Positions 29,921-38,543 of a stretch of DNA of 44,390 bases are shown here, piece after piece (positions within the stretch are counted from its first letter, which is position 1; every line of letters begins with the position of its first letter). Source of the DNA: Aequorivita sp. UBA3180 (lineage in GTDB: Bacteria; Bacteroidota; Bacteroidia; Flavobacteriales; Flavobacteriaceae). The DNA is taken from NCBI GenBank assembly GCA_002364215.1, contig DEXQ01000013.1, positions 1-44,390 of the forward strand. Direction: 5' to 3'. A program made the position numbers and the translations under genes. A model generated the notes under the pieces. That model was not told the DNA's origin, ran no database searches, and saw only the letters and a list, made by a program, of their open reading frames with translations.

Positions 29921-32671
29921 TTAAAATCTTACGTAAAGGTTAAGGTAATAGGTAGTTCCGTATCCGTACCAGTATTTTGGTCCAAATACGCGGGTGTCGT
30001 TTGCGGTGTCTTCAGAAAGGGTTCTGTAGTTTGCACTTCTACCTTGCTCAAAACCACCAGTTTTGTATTTTTCGTCGAAAATATTATTGATACTTGCAAA
30101 GAAGCCAACAAAATAATCTTTTATTTTCCAAGACTTACCGCCCACGACGTTTACCAACATATAGTCGTCAAACTTTTCCTGCTTTAGTAATTCTCTTGCT
30201 ACTGCTGGGTCGTAATCATTAAAAGGCTGTCCGTCTGTGTCCAAATAAAAATTTGATGTTCTTGTAAGTGGCGAAACGTCTATATAAGCATTATTGAAAT
30301 AGTTGGTTGTAGCGCCGAACCACCAGAAGTCTGGATCGCGGTATTCAAATCCTATTTGGTAGGCTTGCTGAGGGCCGCCTGCAACTTTATAGTTTTCCAA
30401 ATATGATTTTCCAAAGTTTACCACATTGTCAAAATCATCAGAGGTTATATATAAATTTGGGTTATTGTCATAAGTATTTTGGCCGTATGCAGCAGCACCT
30501 TTTAACTTGATAGTGGGAGTAACTTGGGCTTCTATACCAAACTCTGCTCCTACGTTTCTTTTGTCAATATCAGTCAAAACCTCTTGAACAAAAGCTGTGG
30601 TGGAATTGATTCCGGGAACTGAAATACCGTCGGCATAATAGAAGGAAATTTCAGAAGCATCCTGCATTAAAGTGTAGTAACCCGTTAAACGTGCTTTCAC
30701 GATTGGAGAACGGAAAATGTAGCTTCCGTCTATACTTATATTTTTTTCTTCTGTTAAACCAATAACGGTATTGTTGTTCTGGCGTGAGTTTGAAAAGGAA
30801 TTTCTAAGCGAAGGCGCATCAGTAAAATAAGCTCCGTTTACTTCCAAAATATGTCTTCCTGAAATTTTATAGGTAGCTCCAGCTTTTCCGCCGTAGGTTG
30901 TAAAATCCAATGCTTCACTTTGGCCAAAAGAATTGTCGGGGAAGTTTCCATTGCGGTACAATCCGTTTCTTTGGTATGTGGTTTTTCCTAACTTTCCTGC
31001 CAAGTAAAAATCTACTTTGGAATAGGTGAACTGGCCTTGCACAAAACCGTGATAGTCTGTGGCATCAAGCTCAAAGTTATATTTGAATTTATCCCCTTCC
31101 CCAACCACGCGGTCTGGGTTGTTCAAATCGCTTTGTGATTCATCGCCAAAGTTGAAGGTATCCACATCCAAATAACCATTGCCGCCAAGTAAATCTATCA
31201 TATTGGCAAAATTGTTTGAGTTAAGGTTTCTGTAGTTAAATGAAGCGGTCAAAGCAATGTTGTCGGTTAACTGCGAGTTCAAAATAGTATTTGCAGAAAG
31301 TTGTTTGTCATCATTTCTATCTTCGTACAAATAGTATCGCGAAGTCCCTCCGTAAAAAATATTTGTTTCATAAATATCCTGCCAGTCTATTTGACCGTCA
31401 TTCACAAAGTTTGAATAAGCTTGGTAGGCTCCTTCATAATTGGCGCCCGTTGGGTCTGCCAAAAAGTAACTTGGTAATTTTTGGTAATAGGTAGGGTCTG
31501 GGTTTGGCGCATTGTCGTAACCTAAACGGCTGTTACCGGTTTTACCAAATTGGTAACCAACATTTGTATTAAGTTGTGTTTTTTCTGAAATATCCCAGAA
31601 ATGGTTCAGCATAACAACAGGTTCTTCTATTTCCCTGATACGTGAGTTGCGAATTTCACCGTCCTGCTCACCCCAATATGCATTGTATCGAGTTCCCTTA
31701 AGGTCATATACCTCTTGGGTATTTGGTGAAGATTTTCCTCTTCGGTTGGGCGTATAAAAGGCTGTAAGATTAAGGCTGTGGGCGTCGTTCAATCTTTTTT
31801 CTACTGAAGCAAAAAATGAATTGGCGTCATATAAAGTACCGTCATTAAAGCCCTCTTCCCCAAAGCGTCTAGCTATCAATACAGAATAGGCCCATCCACT
31901 AGGCAGCAGGCCGCTATTGTAGGAGCCCATAACTCTTCCTCGGTAACTTCTGTTGCTTGTGGCATAAGAAATGCGACCACCCTTGCGATATTGGGAAGCT
32001 CTCATAATTATATTTGTTGTGCCCGCAAGATGACCAAAATTGTATTCGTTGGCCGAAATTCCCATAGAAAACATCTGGTTGCGTTGCGCATCGTTAAGTC
32101 CGCCCCAGTTGGACCATTGCGGTCTTCCGTTGTAAAGTTTGTTCATCTCCAAACCGTTGATAAGCACTTTTCCGTCTTCAGAATCGTAGCCTCGTGGTCT
32201 GAAAAAAGTTGCGCTGAAATCATACGAAGCTGCATTCAAGAAAACATCTCTTGAAGCCTGAAGCAAGCCTGAAACATTGTAAGAGGTTCCCTCGTCTTCG
32301 TCCAGTTCGTTGTCGGAAAGACTGATAACTCCAATTTGAGCTTCAACGGCAGATAGATCTACTTCCATCAAGATTGATTCTAGAGCTACGGGTGTATTGG
32401 GTTGTATAGTTACAGGAATACGCAATGAAACATACCCTGATTTTAACAATACCAAAACTTGTTCGCCCTGCGGAAGGCTTTGTTGTGAAAAAGAAAAAAT
32501 TCCTTCAGCATCTGTAGTTGTGCTGAAAATACTGTTTAAAATACTGACTTCTACGTCTGGTATTGGTTCACTGGAGTTGGTGTCTAGCACTCTACCAGTA
32601 ATAACGGTTTCTTGGGCAAACATTGAAAATCCCGAAAAGAAAACCATGAAAGTAAAAATGAATTTGTTCAT
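29921..32671 (-). CDS. TonB-dependent receptor with carboxypeptidase-like N-domain
   Basis: A 916-residue outer-membrane transporter. Signal peptide (MFAQ), then a carboxypeptidase-regulatory-like domain (ETVITGRVLDTNSSEPIPDVEV ... GIFSFSQQSLPQGEQVLVLLKSGYVSLRIPV) at about 20-105, plug (about 130-235 with LINGLEMNKLYNGRPQWSNWGG) and a long barrel with aromatic-rich strands ending NLYVRF. It is probably energised by TonB to import a ligand gathered by the DUF5689 lipoprotein 28 bp downstream. The substrate is unknown. It shares the WSNWxG plug segment with the receptor at 34473, so the two are paralogues. It is divergent from the EEP nuclease. Confidence 0.9.
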   Translation of the reverse strand: MNKFIFTFMVFFSGFSMFAQETVITGRVLDTNSSEPIPDVEVSILNSIFSTTTDAEGIFSFSQQSLPQGEQVLVLLKSGYVSLRIPVTIQPNTPVALESILMEVDLSAVEAQIGVISLSDNELDEDEGTSYNVSGLLQASRDVFLNAASYDFSATFFRPRGYDSEDGKVLINGLEMNKLYNGRPQWSNWGGLNDAQRNQMFSMGISANEYNFGHLAGTTNIIMRASQYRKGGRISYATSNRSYRGRVMGSYNSGLLPSGWAYSVLIARRFGEEGFNDGTLYDANSFFASVEKRLNDAHSLNLTAFYTPNRRGKSSPNTQEVYDLKGTRYNAYWGEQDGEIRNSRIREIEEPVVMLNHFWDISEKTQLNTNVGYQFGKTGNSRLGYDNAPNPDPTYYQKLPSYFLADPTGANYEGAYQAYSNFVNDGQIDWQDIYETNIFYGGTSRYYLYEDRNDDKQLSANTILNSQLTDNIALTASFNYRNLNSNNFANMIDLLGGNGYLDVDTFNFGDESQSDLNNPDRVVGEGDKFKYNFELDATDYHGFVQGQFTYSKVDFYLAGKLGKTTYQRNGLYRNGNFPDNSFGQSEALDFTTYGGKAGATYKISGRHILEVNGAYFTDAPSLRNSFSNSRQNNNTVIGLTEEKNISIDGSYIFRSPIVKARLTGYYTLMQDASEISFYYADGISVPGINSTTAFVQEVLTDIDKRNVGAEFGIEAQVTPTIKLKGAAAYGQNTYDNNPNLYITSDDFDNVVNFGKSYLENYKVAGGPQQAYQIGFEYRDPDFWWFGATTNYFNNAYIDVSPLTRTSNFYLDTDGQPFNDYDPAVARELLKQEKFDDYMLVNVVGGKSWKIKDYFVGFFASINNIFDEKYKTGGFEQGRSANYRTLSEDTANDTRVFGPKYWYGYGTTYYLNLYVRF

Positions 32672-32717
32672 TCTAAAATTTAAAGTTTTAATATTAAGAT
32701 ATCTTTAAAATAGGGTG

Positions 32718-32725
32718 CAAAAATA
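32718..32725 (-). promoter_or_regulatory. Candidate -7 box for the TonB receptor/DUF5689 unit
   Basis: On the minus strand the bases read TATTTTTG, fitting TAnnTTTG, 47 bp before the receptor start. No -33 TTG is present. Confidence 0.35.
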
Positions 32726-32745
32726 AATTTTTTAAATGAAATAAC

Positions 32746-32753
32746 TACATTTG
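32746..32753 (+). promoter_or_regulatory. Candidate -7 box for the secreted nuclease
   Basis: TACATTTG fits TAnnTTTG, 51 bp before the EEP gene start. It and the receptor box at 32718 share a 132-bp divergent spacer, so both units could respond to one control signal. Confidence 0.4.
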
Positions 32754-32803
32754 GCCTCATTAATGAATAAAACTTTACGCAAACATAATATTTAAACATC
32801 ACT

Positions 32804-33853
32804 ATGAAATTACCCATTTGGTTTTTCACCTTAACACTGCTAACATTTACCGCATCCTTCGGGCAAAATGAAAAGCAATACAAAGTAAACACTATCGCCT
32901 TTTACAACGTTGAAAACCTTTTTGACTATGAAGACGACCCACTTATTTTTGACGACGACCGTACCCCGGAAGGGAAAGATCATTGGACCCAAGAGATTTA
33001 TGAGGCAAAATTGGCCAATATGGCAAAGGTAATTTCAGAAATCGGTGAAGATGTTACAGGAACCTCTCCAGCAATCATTGGCGTTAGCGAAATAGAAAAT
33101 CGGCGTGTACTTGAAGATCTTTTAAACCAAGAACCCTTGGTTAAAAAAGATTACGGCATTGTCCATTTTGACAGTCCTGACCGCCGTGGGATTGATGTTG
33201 CAATGTTATACCAGAAAAAACTTTTTACACCTACCAATTACAAGGCCTACGAACTTATAATCTATGACGATCAAGACCGCAGCAAGCGCATTTATACCAG
33301 AGATCAATTATTGGTAAGCGGTATGCTGGATGGCGAAAAAATTCACGTGATCGTTAACCACTGGCCCTCGCGAAGTGGCGGCGAAGCACGCAGCAGGCCC
33401 AAGCGTATAAAAGCCGCAGAACTTAACAAACAAATAATGGATTCATTATTCAGTGAAGATCCGTATGCAAAAATCATCACTATGGGCGATTTAAATGATG
33501 ACCCCACCAATGAAAGTGTTAAAGAGGTTTTAAAAACCAAAAGTGAACGTGAAGAAATGAAACTAAAAGAGCTGTACAATCCTATGGAAGATATGTTTAA
33601 ACAAGGATTGGGCACCTTGGCCTATCGGGACGGTTGGAACCTATTTGACCAAATTATTATTTCTACTGAATTAGCAAAAAAAGACTATTCAAGCTATCGT
33701 TTTTACAAAGCGGGAATTTTCAATAAAAACTATTTGGCCACTCCGCGCGGACAGTATAAAGGCTATCCGTTCCGGAGTTTTGTGAATGGATATACGGGTG
33801 GTTACAGCGATCACTTTCCTGTATTTATTTATCTTATTAAGGAGAAAAATTAG
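32804..33853 (+). CDS. Secreted endonuclease/exonuclease/phosphatase (EEP) family protein
   Basis: A 349-residue exported enzyme: signal peptide MKLPIWFFTLTLLTFTASFG-Q, then the EEP fold with its active-site blocks: NVENLFDYEDDP (metal-site Asn), IIGVSEIENR (Glu), HVIVNHWPSRSGGEARSRPKR (catalytic His), TMGDLNDDPTN (Asp/Asn) and SDHFPVFI (Asp-His). All are intact. The Bacteroidetes secreted type usually acts as nuclease or phosphodiesterase. It is divergent from a TonB receptor and DUF5689 lipoprotein, which supports a scavenging role, for example on nucleic acid. Substrate not determined. Confidence 0.87.
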   Translation: MKLPIWFFTLTLLTFTASFGQNEKQYKVNTIAFYNVENLFDYEDDPLIFDDDRTPEGKDHWTQEIYEAKLANMAKVISEIGEDVTGTSPAIIGVSEIENRRVLEDLLNQEPLVKKDYGIVHFDSPDRRGIDVAMLYQKKLFTPTNYKAYELIIYDDQDRSKRIYTRDQLLVSGMLDGEKIHVIVNHWPSRSGGEARSRPKRIKAAELNKQIMDSLFSEDPYAKIITMGDLNDDPTNESVKEVLKTKSEREEMKLKELYNPMEDMFKQGLGTLAYRDGWNLFDQIIISTELAKKDYSSYRFYKAGIFNKNYLATPRGQYKGYPFRSFVNGYTGGYSDHFPVFIYLIKEKN

Positions 33854-33880
33854 GGTAGAACAAACCTCTTTATTCAAACA

Positions 33881-33918
33881 AAAAAATCCTGCTGAAAAAT
33901 AGTTCAGCAGGATTTTTT
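33881..33918. terminator. Terminator between the EEP nuclease and the converging membrane protein
   Basis: AAAAAATCCTGCTGAA pairs with TTCAGCAGGATTTTTT over a short loop: about 15 bp of stem and T-runs for both strands. Confidence 0.9.
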
Positions 33919-33936
33919 TTGAAAATATATTTTCTT

Positions 33937-34377
33937 TTAGAACCAATCGTTCCACGGAATCCTGCTTAACATTAAAACCAATGCAATGGTATAGAAAATT
34001 GCCAAGGTTTTAAATTTGCCGCTGGAAAGCAGTTTCTTTTTATGTTTTGAATAACCTATGGTTATAAAAACTACGGTCAAAATCATAATCAAAGGATGCT
34101 CCACTGCATACAGCCGAGCGGTGGAATCTTTCATTACAACGCCCATTCCCGAACTGGTAATATTTTGCAATCCCAAGGGTGAAACAAAATAAAGCACCAA
34201 CCCGATTAGAAATTGGATGTGCGTAACAATAAGCGCGAAGAGTGAAATTCTAAAGTCTTTGGCCCCGTATTCCCTTTTTGAGAAAAATCCTGCCAGTGCA
34301 TTGATGGTTGCAAGCAAAATAATGAGGAGTACTAGATAAGCCCAGTAAGAATGAATAAATTGAATTGTTGTGTACAT
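33937..34377 (-). CDS. Small integral membrane protein (cytochrome-b-like)
   Basis: A 146-residue inner-membrane protein with four hydrophobic segments, at about 12-32, 50-70, 90-110 and 120-140. It begins MYTTIQFIHSYWAYLVLLII; the ATG at 34377 is used because it opens directly onto the first helix, and the longer form begins in a poor region. Similar short proteins in Flavobacteriaceae are often labelled cytochrome B, and His residues in helices (FIHSY, IVTHIQF, AVEHPL) could bind heme, but no sequence proof exists. It converges with EEP and follows the second TonB receptor's direction. Confidence 0.65.
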   Translation of the reverse strand: MYTTIQFIHSYWAYLVLLIILLATINALAGFFSKREYGAKDFRISLFALIVTHIQFLIGLVLYFVSPLGLQNITSSGMGVVMKDSTARLYAVEHPLIMILTVVFITIGYSKHKKKLLSSGKFKTLAIFYTIALVLMLSRIPWNDWF

Positions 34378-34423
34378 ATGTGAGTGTTTTTGAAGTGCAT
34401 CAAAGATAAGGTTTATAAATAAA

Positions 34424-34453
34424 AAAAATGCCCCAAAAAATTGGGGCATTTTA
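34424..34453 (-). terminator. Terminator of the second TonB receptor
   Basis: AAAATGCCCC ... GGGGCATTTT is a perfect stem of 10 bp with an AAAAAATT loop and flanking A/T runs; it lies just after the receptor stop on the minus strand. Confidence 0.9.
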
Positions 34454-34472
34454 TAAACTAATTTAATATTTG

Positions 34473-37106
34473 TTAGAAGTCATAACGGATGCTAGCGTTC
34501 CAAGTTCTTCCGTTACCATAATAGTAACCGAAGGAATCTTTTTGGCTTAAATACATCTCGTTAGTAGCGTTGTAGCAGTTTGCTCTAACAGTAAGGTCTT
34601 GTCCTCCAAAATTGAATTTGTAAGTAATTCCAGCGTCTAATACACTATATGCTGGCAAAAGCTCAGCCTGATAAACCTCTCCCGATAAGGATGCACCAAT
34701 TACATCGTCAGCATCAACAAATCCGTAAAGATCTGTATAAATGTTATAATCAGCATCTACGGTAAGGCCACCAATAACGTTGTATTTGAAACCAAAACCA
34801 AAAGAAGTTTGTGGAGCATTGCCCACTTTTGTTCCGCTCAAATCAACTGAACCTTCTTCCAACAATGCATTGGTTTCGTTATCTCTGGTTTGAAAAGGTG
34901 TTTTTCCATCATACTTCCAGTTACCTATACTTCCGAAAGCTCTCAACATAAAGGCACTTGAATGGCGATATTTCCCTTCAAATTCAAATCCTTTGTGAAC
35001 TTGGGTAATGTCTGTAAACTTTTGGTAACGGTCTACTTGTTCAACAGGGTTTGATGAGCTAGGGTCTGCTTCAATAAATCCTCCTCTAAGGAATCTGTTA
35101 CCCCAAGAGGTATAATATCCATTCAAATCCAATGAAAATCTACCTGAACGAATTCTATAACCTACTTCAACTCCTAAAATTTCTTCGTTTTCAATTTCGT
35201 TATCTCCTTCGAGGATATAGTTTGAGTTTCTAATATCATCAAAAATATTATCCAGGAAAGGCTGTCTTGAATAATAACCGGCATTGGCAAAAATGGTATT
35301 GTTTTCAATAAAGGTATAACCCATTCCACCTTTCAGGTTGTAGCCAAGTTTGTTTACTTTATCAGACTTTCCAAAGCCATCTACACCTTCAACTTCTACT
35401 CCTTGCGCGCGACCCTCTCTTTGGTAGCTTTGTGTAGAAACAGCACCTTGTACAAATGCTGAGAAGTTATCAGTTTTATACTCAGCTTGTCCAAAACCAC
35501 CTATGTAATTTATATATTCTGAATAGTCAAAGTTGAATCGTTGCGCTTCATCTGCTCCATTAAATAACGCTGCCCATGGATTTGCTTCAAAGGTTTCACT
35601 TATTACGTAATCACTGTCTCTTTGGCCAGCGTAACCAAAATTATCTGCATATCCCTGAAGTCCTAAAAGGTCGTTCATTTGGTACCAGTGGCTTCCTTTA
35701 TAAAAACGTGTGTCAACACCTATGTTTAAGGTGAAATTATCGCTTAGGTTACTTTCAAGGTTAGAAAGAAAACCATACCAGTTATGGTTGTTTACTGACA
35801 TTCTGCGTGCAAGTGAACCACCACCAAAGCTTCCAATTCCATTTTCAGCTCCTTCAATATTGCTCTCTTCGATGGCGTCAAAATCTACCTCACCGTTTGC
35901 ATTACGTATAATATTTCTTGAGCTTCCAGCAGGGCCTGTTCCTCCACCACGTCCAAAAGACGCATAAAGCACAGATGATAAGTTAGTTCTATCACTTATA
36001 TTCCAATCCCAGTTAAGGTTGATAATTGGTTTGTGGTAGTAATTTCTTCTGAAGGTATATCGTTCTCCGTTATAGAATCCTGAATTGGCGTTATAGCGTT
36101 TTCCGTATTGATCATAATCTTCCAAAGAATCTGAGAAGTTTTGATCGTGCCACTGTGGCGCACCAGTCAACAAGAAATTGAAAGAGTGAGTGTCATTTGG
36201 CACATAACCTACGCCAATAAAATAGTTTTGACCTTGACCGGCAGTACCGTCTGAATATTTACGGTGTGCTTGCCAGTGATCAAACATAATAGAATAAGCC
36301 CATTTTCCTTTTAATCCGGAATCGTAACTTAATGTTCCTTTAAAATAGCTATCATTACCAGTCATAAATCGAGCAAAACCGCCCTCTTTTCTTCCAGCGG
36401 CACGAGATACGATGTTTACAGTTCCTCCAACTGACGAAATAGCCAATTTTGAAGAGCCCAAACCACGTTGAACCTGAACTGCATTAGCTACATCGCTCAT
36501 ACCTGACCAGTTAGACCAATACATTTTTCCGTCTTCCATACCGTTGATTGGCTGTCCATTTAAAAGGAAAGCGGTGTTTGTTTGGTCAAAACCACGCAAA
36601 AACATTTGTGAATCACCAAAACCTCCAGCTTGGTTAGAAACGTAAACACTTGGTGTGCTTTTCACCACCTCTGGAAACTCAACGTTACCAACTGCCTTAG
36701 CTTGAATTTCAGCAGCGGAAATAGTTGAAACGGCGATAGGGGTTTGACGGTCCTTTGCCATATCTATAATTCCTTTTCCCACGATAACTACTTCTTCAAG
36801 GGCATCAGAATCTACAGTAATTTTAACGGTACCTAAGTTTGCGGCTCCATTTACAGCTTTAAAAGGAACTTTTTCAATAGTGTACCCAATGTAAGAGATG
36901 GTAAGCGTACCCGTTGCAGCGGAAGTTTGCAGTGTAAAATTTCCGTCAAAATCGGTAATGGCACCGTTAGTAGTGCCAGTTTCAACAACGTTGGCACCAG
37001 CCAAGGGGTCGTTGGAATCAGAATCGATTACCGTACCGGTAACCGTTGTTTGTGCAAAAGCGGCAAAACCGCCCAATAAAAAAACAAGAAATAGAAACTT
37101 TCTCAT
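34473..37106 (-). CDS. TonB-dependent receptor with carboxypeptidase-like N-domain
   Basis: An 877-residue outer-membrane transporter. The start at 37106 gives the signal peptide MRKFLFLVFLLGGFAAFAQ; a longer in-frame form lacks any sense. The carboxypeptidase-regulatory-like domain (TTVTGTVIDSDSNDPLAGAN ... GAITDFDGNFTLQ) is followed by a plug (MAKDRQTPIAVSTISAAEI, LRGFDQTNTAFLLNGQPI, GMEDGKMYWSNWSG, QVQRGLGSSKLAISSVGGTVNIV) and a barrel ending NASIRYDF. It lacks the SusC-type partner: no SusD gene is near. A promoter with both boxes stands upstream. The substrate is unknown. Confidence 0.92.
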   Translation of the reverse strand: MRKFLFLVFLLGGFAAFAQTTVTGTVIDSDSNDPLAGANVVETGTTNGAITDFDGNFTLQTSAATGTLTISYIGYTIEKVPFKAVNGAANLGTVKITVDSDALEEVVIVGKGIIDMAKDRQTPIAVSTISAAEIQAKAVGNVEFPEVVKSTPSVYVSNQAGGFGDSQMFLRGFDQTNTAFLLNGQPINGMEDGKMYWSNWSGMSDVANAVQVQRGLGSSKLAISSVGGTVNIVSRAAGRKEGGFARFMTGNDSYFKGTLSYDSGLKGKWAYSIMFDHWQAHRKYSDGTAGQGQNYFIGVGYVPNDTHSFNFLLTGAPQWHDQNFSDSLEDYDQYGKRYNANSGFYNGERYTFRRNYYHKPIINLNWDWNISDRTNLSSVLYASFGRGGGTGPAGSSRNIIRNANGEVDFDAIEESNIEGAENGIGSFGGGSLARRMSVNNHNWYGFLSNLESNLSDNFTLNIGVDTRFYKGSHWYQMNDLLGLQGYADNFGYAGQRDSDYVISETFEANPWAALFNGADEAQRFNFDYSEYINYIGGFGQAEYKTDNFSAFVQGAVSTQSYQREGRAQGVEVEGVDGFGKSDKVNKLGYNLKGGMGYTFIENNTIFANAGYYSRQPFLDNIFDDIRNSNYILEGDNEIENEEILGVEVGYRIRSGRFSLDLNGYYTSWGNRFLRGGFIEADPSSSNPVEQVDRYQKFTDITQVHKGFEFEGKYRHSSAFMLRAFGSIGNWKYDGKTPFQTRDNETNALLEEGSVDLSGTKVGNAPQTSFGFGFKYNVIGGLTVDADYNIYTDLYGFVDADDVIGASLSGEVYQAELLPAYSVLDAGITYKFNFGGQDLTVRANCYNATNEMYLSQKDSFGYYYGNGRTWNASIRYDF

Positions 37107-37134
37107 GAATTTGGATTTAGGTTTAAAATTTCGG

Positions 37135-37166
37135 CAAAAGTACAATCTTAAATAATTACTCACCAA
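37135..37166 (-). promoter_or_regulatory. Promoter of the second TonB receptor (-33/-7 boxes)
   Basis: On the minus strand TTG (37166-37164) is followed after 21 bp by TACTTTTG (37142-37135), matching the Bacteroidetes pattern TTG-N17-23-TAnnTTTG; start codon 28 bp further. It is the best promoter match in the window. Confidence 0.65.
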
Positions 37167-37251
37167 TAAAATTGATTAAGAAATCTTTAAGAGAAATACT
37201 TAAGAATAAAGTTAAAATTTAGAGCCTAAAAGTCTGATAAATCGCGAGTTA

Positions 37252-37272
37252 GTTAATAACAATGTTATTAAC
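37252..37272. promoter_or_regulatory. 9-3-9 inverted repeat upstream of the second TonB receptor
   Basis: GTTAATAAC, AAT, GTTATTAAC: a perfect dyad 86 bp upstream of the receptor's -33 box and 20 bp behind the M23 peptidase stop. No T-run in the peptidase direction, so an operator for the receptor is more likely than a terminator. It has the same geometry as the dyad at 3181. Confidence 0.35.
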
Positions 37273-37292
37273 ATGTTAAGCGAAAGAAAAAA

Positions 37293-38516
37293 TTAAAACA
37301 TGATGCAGTCCAATTCTTCCTTCATAGGAAGCAGATTTGCGAAATATTGCTCGTGCAATTCTTTCGGTAAGGGCTGCGAAAAAGGGGTGTCTTCCTTAAA
37401 AGGATCTACTTCTTTTCCATTTTTCCAGAAACGGTAACATACATGTGGTCCACTCGTGTTGCCGGTCATACCAATCCAGCCAATTACATCGCCCTGGCTC
37501 ACGTGTTGCCCTACTTTTACGTTTCTGGCTTTCATATGAAGATATTGTGTTTCATACGTGCCATTATGCCTTATTTTAACATAATTTCCGTTACCGCCAC
37601 GACGCTCAGATTTAGTCACTACGCCATCTGCTGTAGCCAAAATAGGAGTTCCCACAGGCGCAGCAAAATCGGTTCCGCGGTGTGGACGAAGTTTAAAACC
37701 GTAATATTTTATTCTTCGGTTTAAATTATATCTGGAAGATATTCTACTGAATTTTACGGGAGCTTTTAAAAAGGCACGCTTTAAATTGTTAGCATTTTCA
37801 TCGTAATAGCCTGAGAGTTTTCCCAAAGAATCTGAAGAAAATTTAAAGGCATACAGAGGTTTGCCCCTATGCTCAAAATAAGCGGCCTTAATTTCCTTAA
37901 GTCCGCCAGGAATGGTGTCATCAATAAACTTTTCAGTATAAATAACCTTAAAACGATCACCCGGCTGCAACTTAAAAAAATTGATGGTCCAGGCATAGAT
38001 ATTTGCTAATTGATCCGTCATATAAGGACTTAGGTTCTGTTCTTCCATAGTTGCGGAGAGTGAACTGGTAATAACTCCAGATGCCGTTCTATCTTCATAA
38101 CGAACAGGCTTTTGACTGTTGAATATGGAAAGCGTATCCCTAAAATCTACTACCGCAAAATCTACCTTATTAGTTTCATAAATAAAGACTTGGGTTTTGT
38201 TGAGGGAATCTTTGGAATTTAAGAGGACATAGGGTTTTCCAATTCCTATTTTTCGAACATCGAAGCTATCACGAAATTTAGTGGCCACCTCCATGATTTT
38301 TTCCTGTGATACACCATTGGCAAAAAGTATATCTCCAAAAGTATCACCTTTACGAATAGTGTCCCGAATTACGTTAAAATCATTAAGTATATAGCCGTAT
38401 TGCTCAATGATGGCTTCTTCAGCAACAGTGTTTGTTTCGGGAAGTTCAACATTATTGTTTTCACAAGCAGTGGTAAGCAGTATAAGGGTTAGCGTGGCTA
38501 ATATTATTTTCTTCAA
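37293..38516 (-). CDS. M23 family peptidase lipoprotein (LytM-like), with His to Cys in the zinc motif
   Basis: A 407-residue lipoprotein (TTACENNN, lipobox Cys18) expected to cut peptidoglycan peptide bridges or regulate such cleavage in the envelope. N-terminal part 35-260 has two opacity-like segments (RDTIRKGDTFGDILFANGVS; WTINFFKLQPGDRFKVIYTEK). The LytM domain holds H279-R-G-T-D283 (first zinc ligands), H327 (YLHMK) and the H358-V-C360 motif. In LytM enzymes the last site is His-x-His, and its second His is the third zinc ligand; here it is Cys360. Start codon TTG at 38516, since no ATG precedes the signal peptide in frame. It lies 27 bp after the DUF3108 gene. Confidence 0.87.
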   Translation of the reverse strand: MKKIILATLTLILLTTACENNNVELPETNTVAEEAIIEQYGYILNDFNVIRDTIRKGDTFGDILFANGVSQEKIMEVATKFRDSFDVRKIGIGKPYVLLNSKDSLNKTQVFIYETNKVDFAVVDFRDTLSIFNSQKPVRYEDRTASGVITSSLSATMEEQNLSPYMTDQLANIYAWTINFFKLQPGDRFKVIYTEKFIDDTIPGGLKEIKAAYFEHRGKPLYAFKFSSDSLGKLSGYYDENANNLKRAFLKAPVKFSRISSRYNLNRRIKYYGFKLRPHRGTDFAAPVGTPILATADGVVTKSERRGGNGNYVKIRHNGTYETQYLHMKARNVKVGQHVSQGDVIGWIGMTGNTSGPHVCYRFWKNGKEVDPFKEDTPFSQPLPKELHEQYFANLLPMKEELDCIMF

Positions 38517-38543
38517 TGATGGGGAATTTTCTGTATTAAGTAT

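Noticed and set aside
34473..37106. SusC/SusD pair
   Set aside because: No SusD-like lipoprotein lies beside the receptor and no polysaccharide enzyme genes are near.
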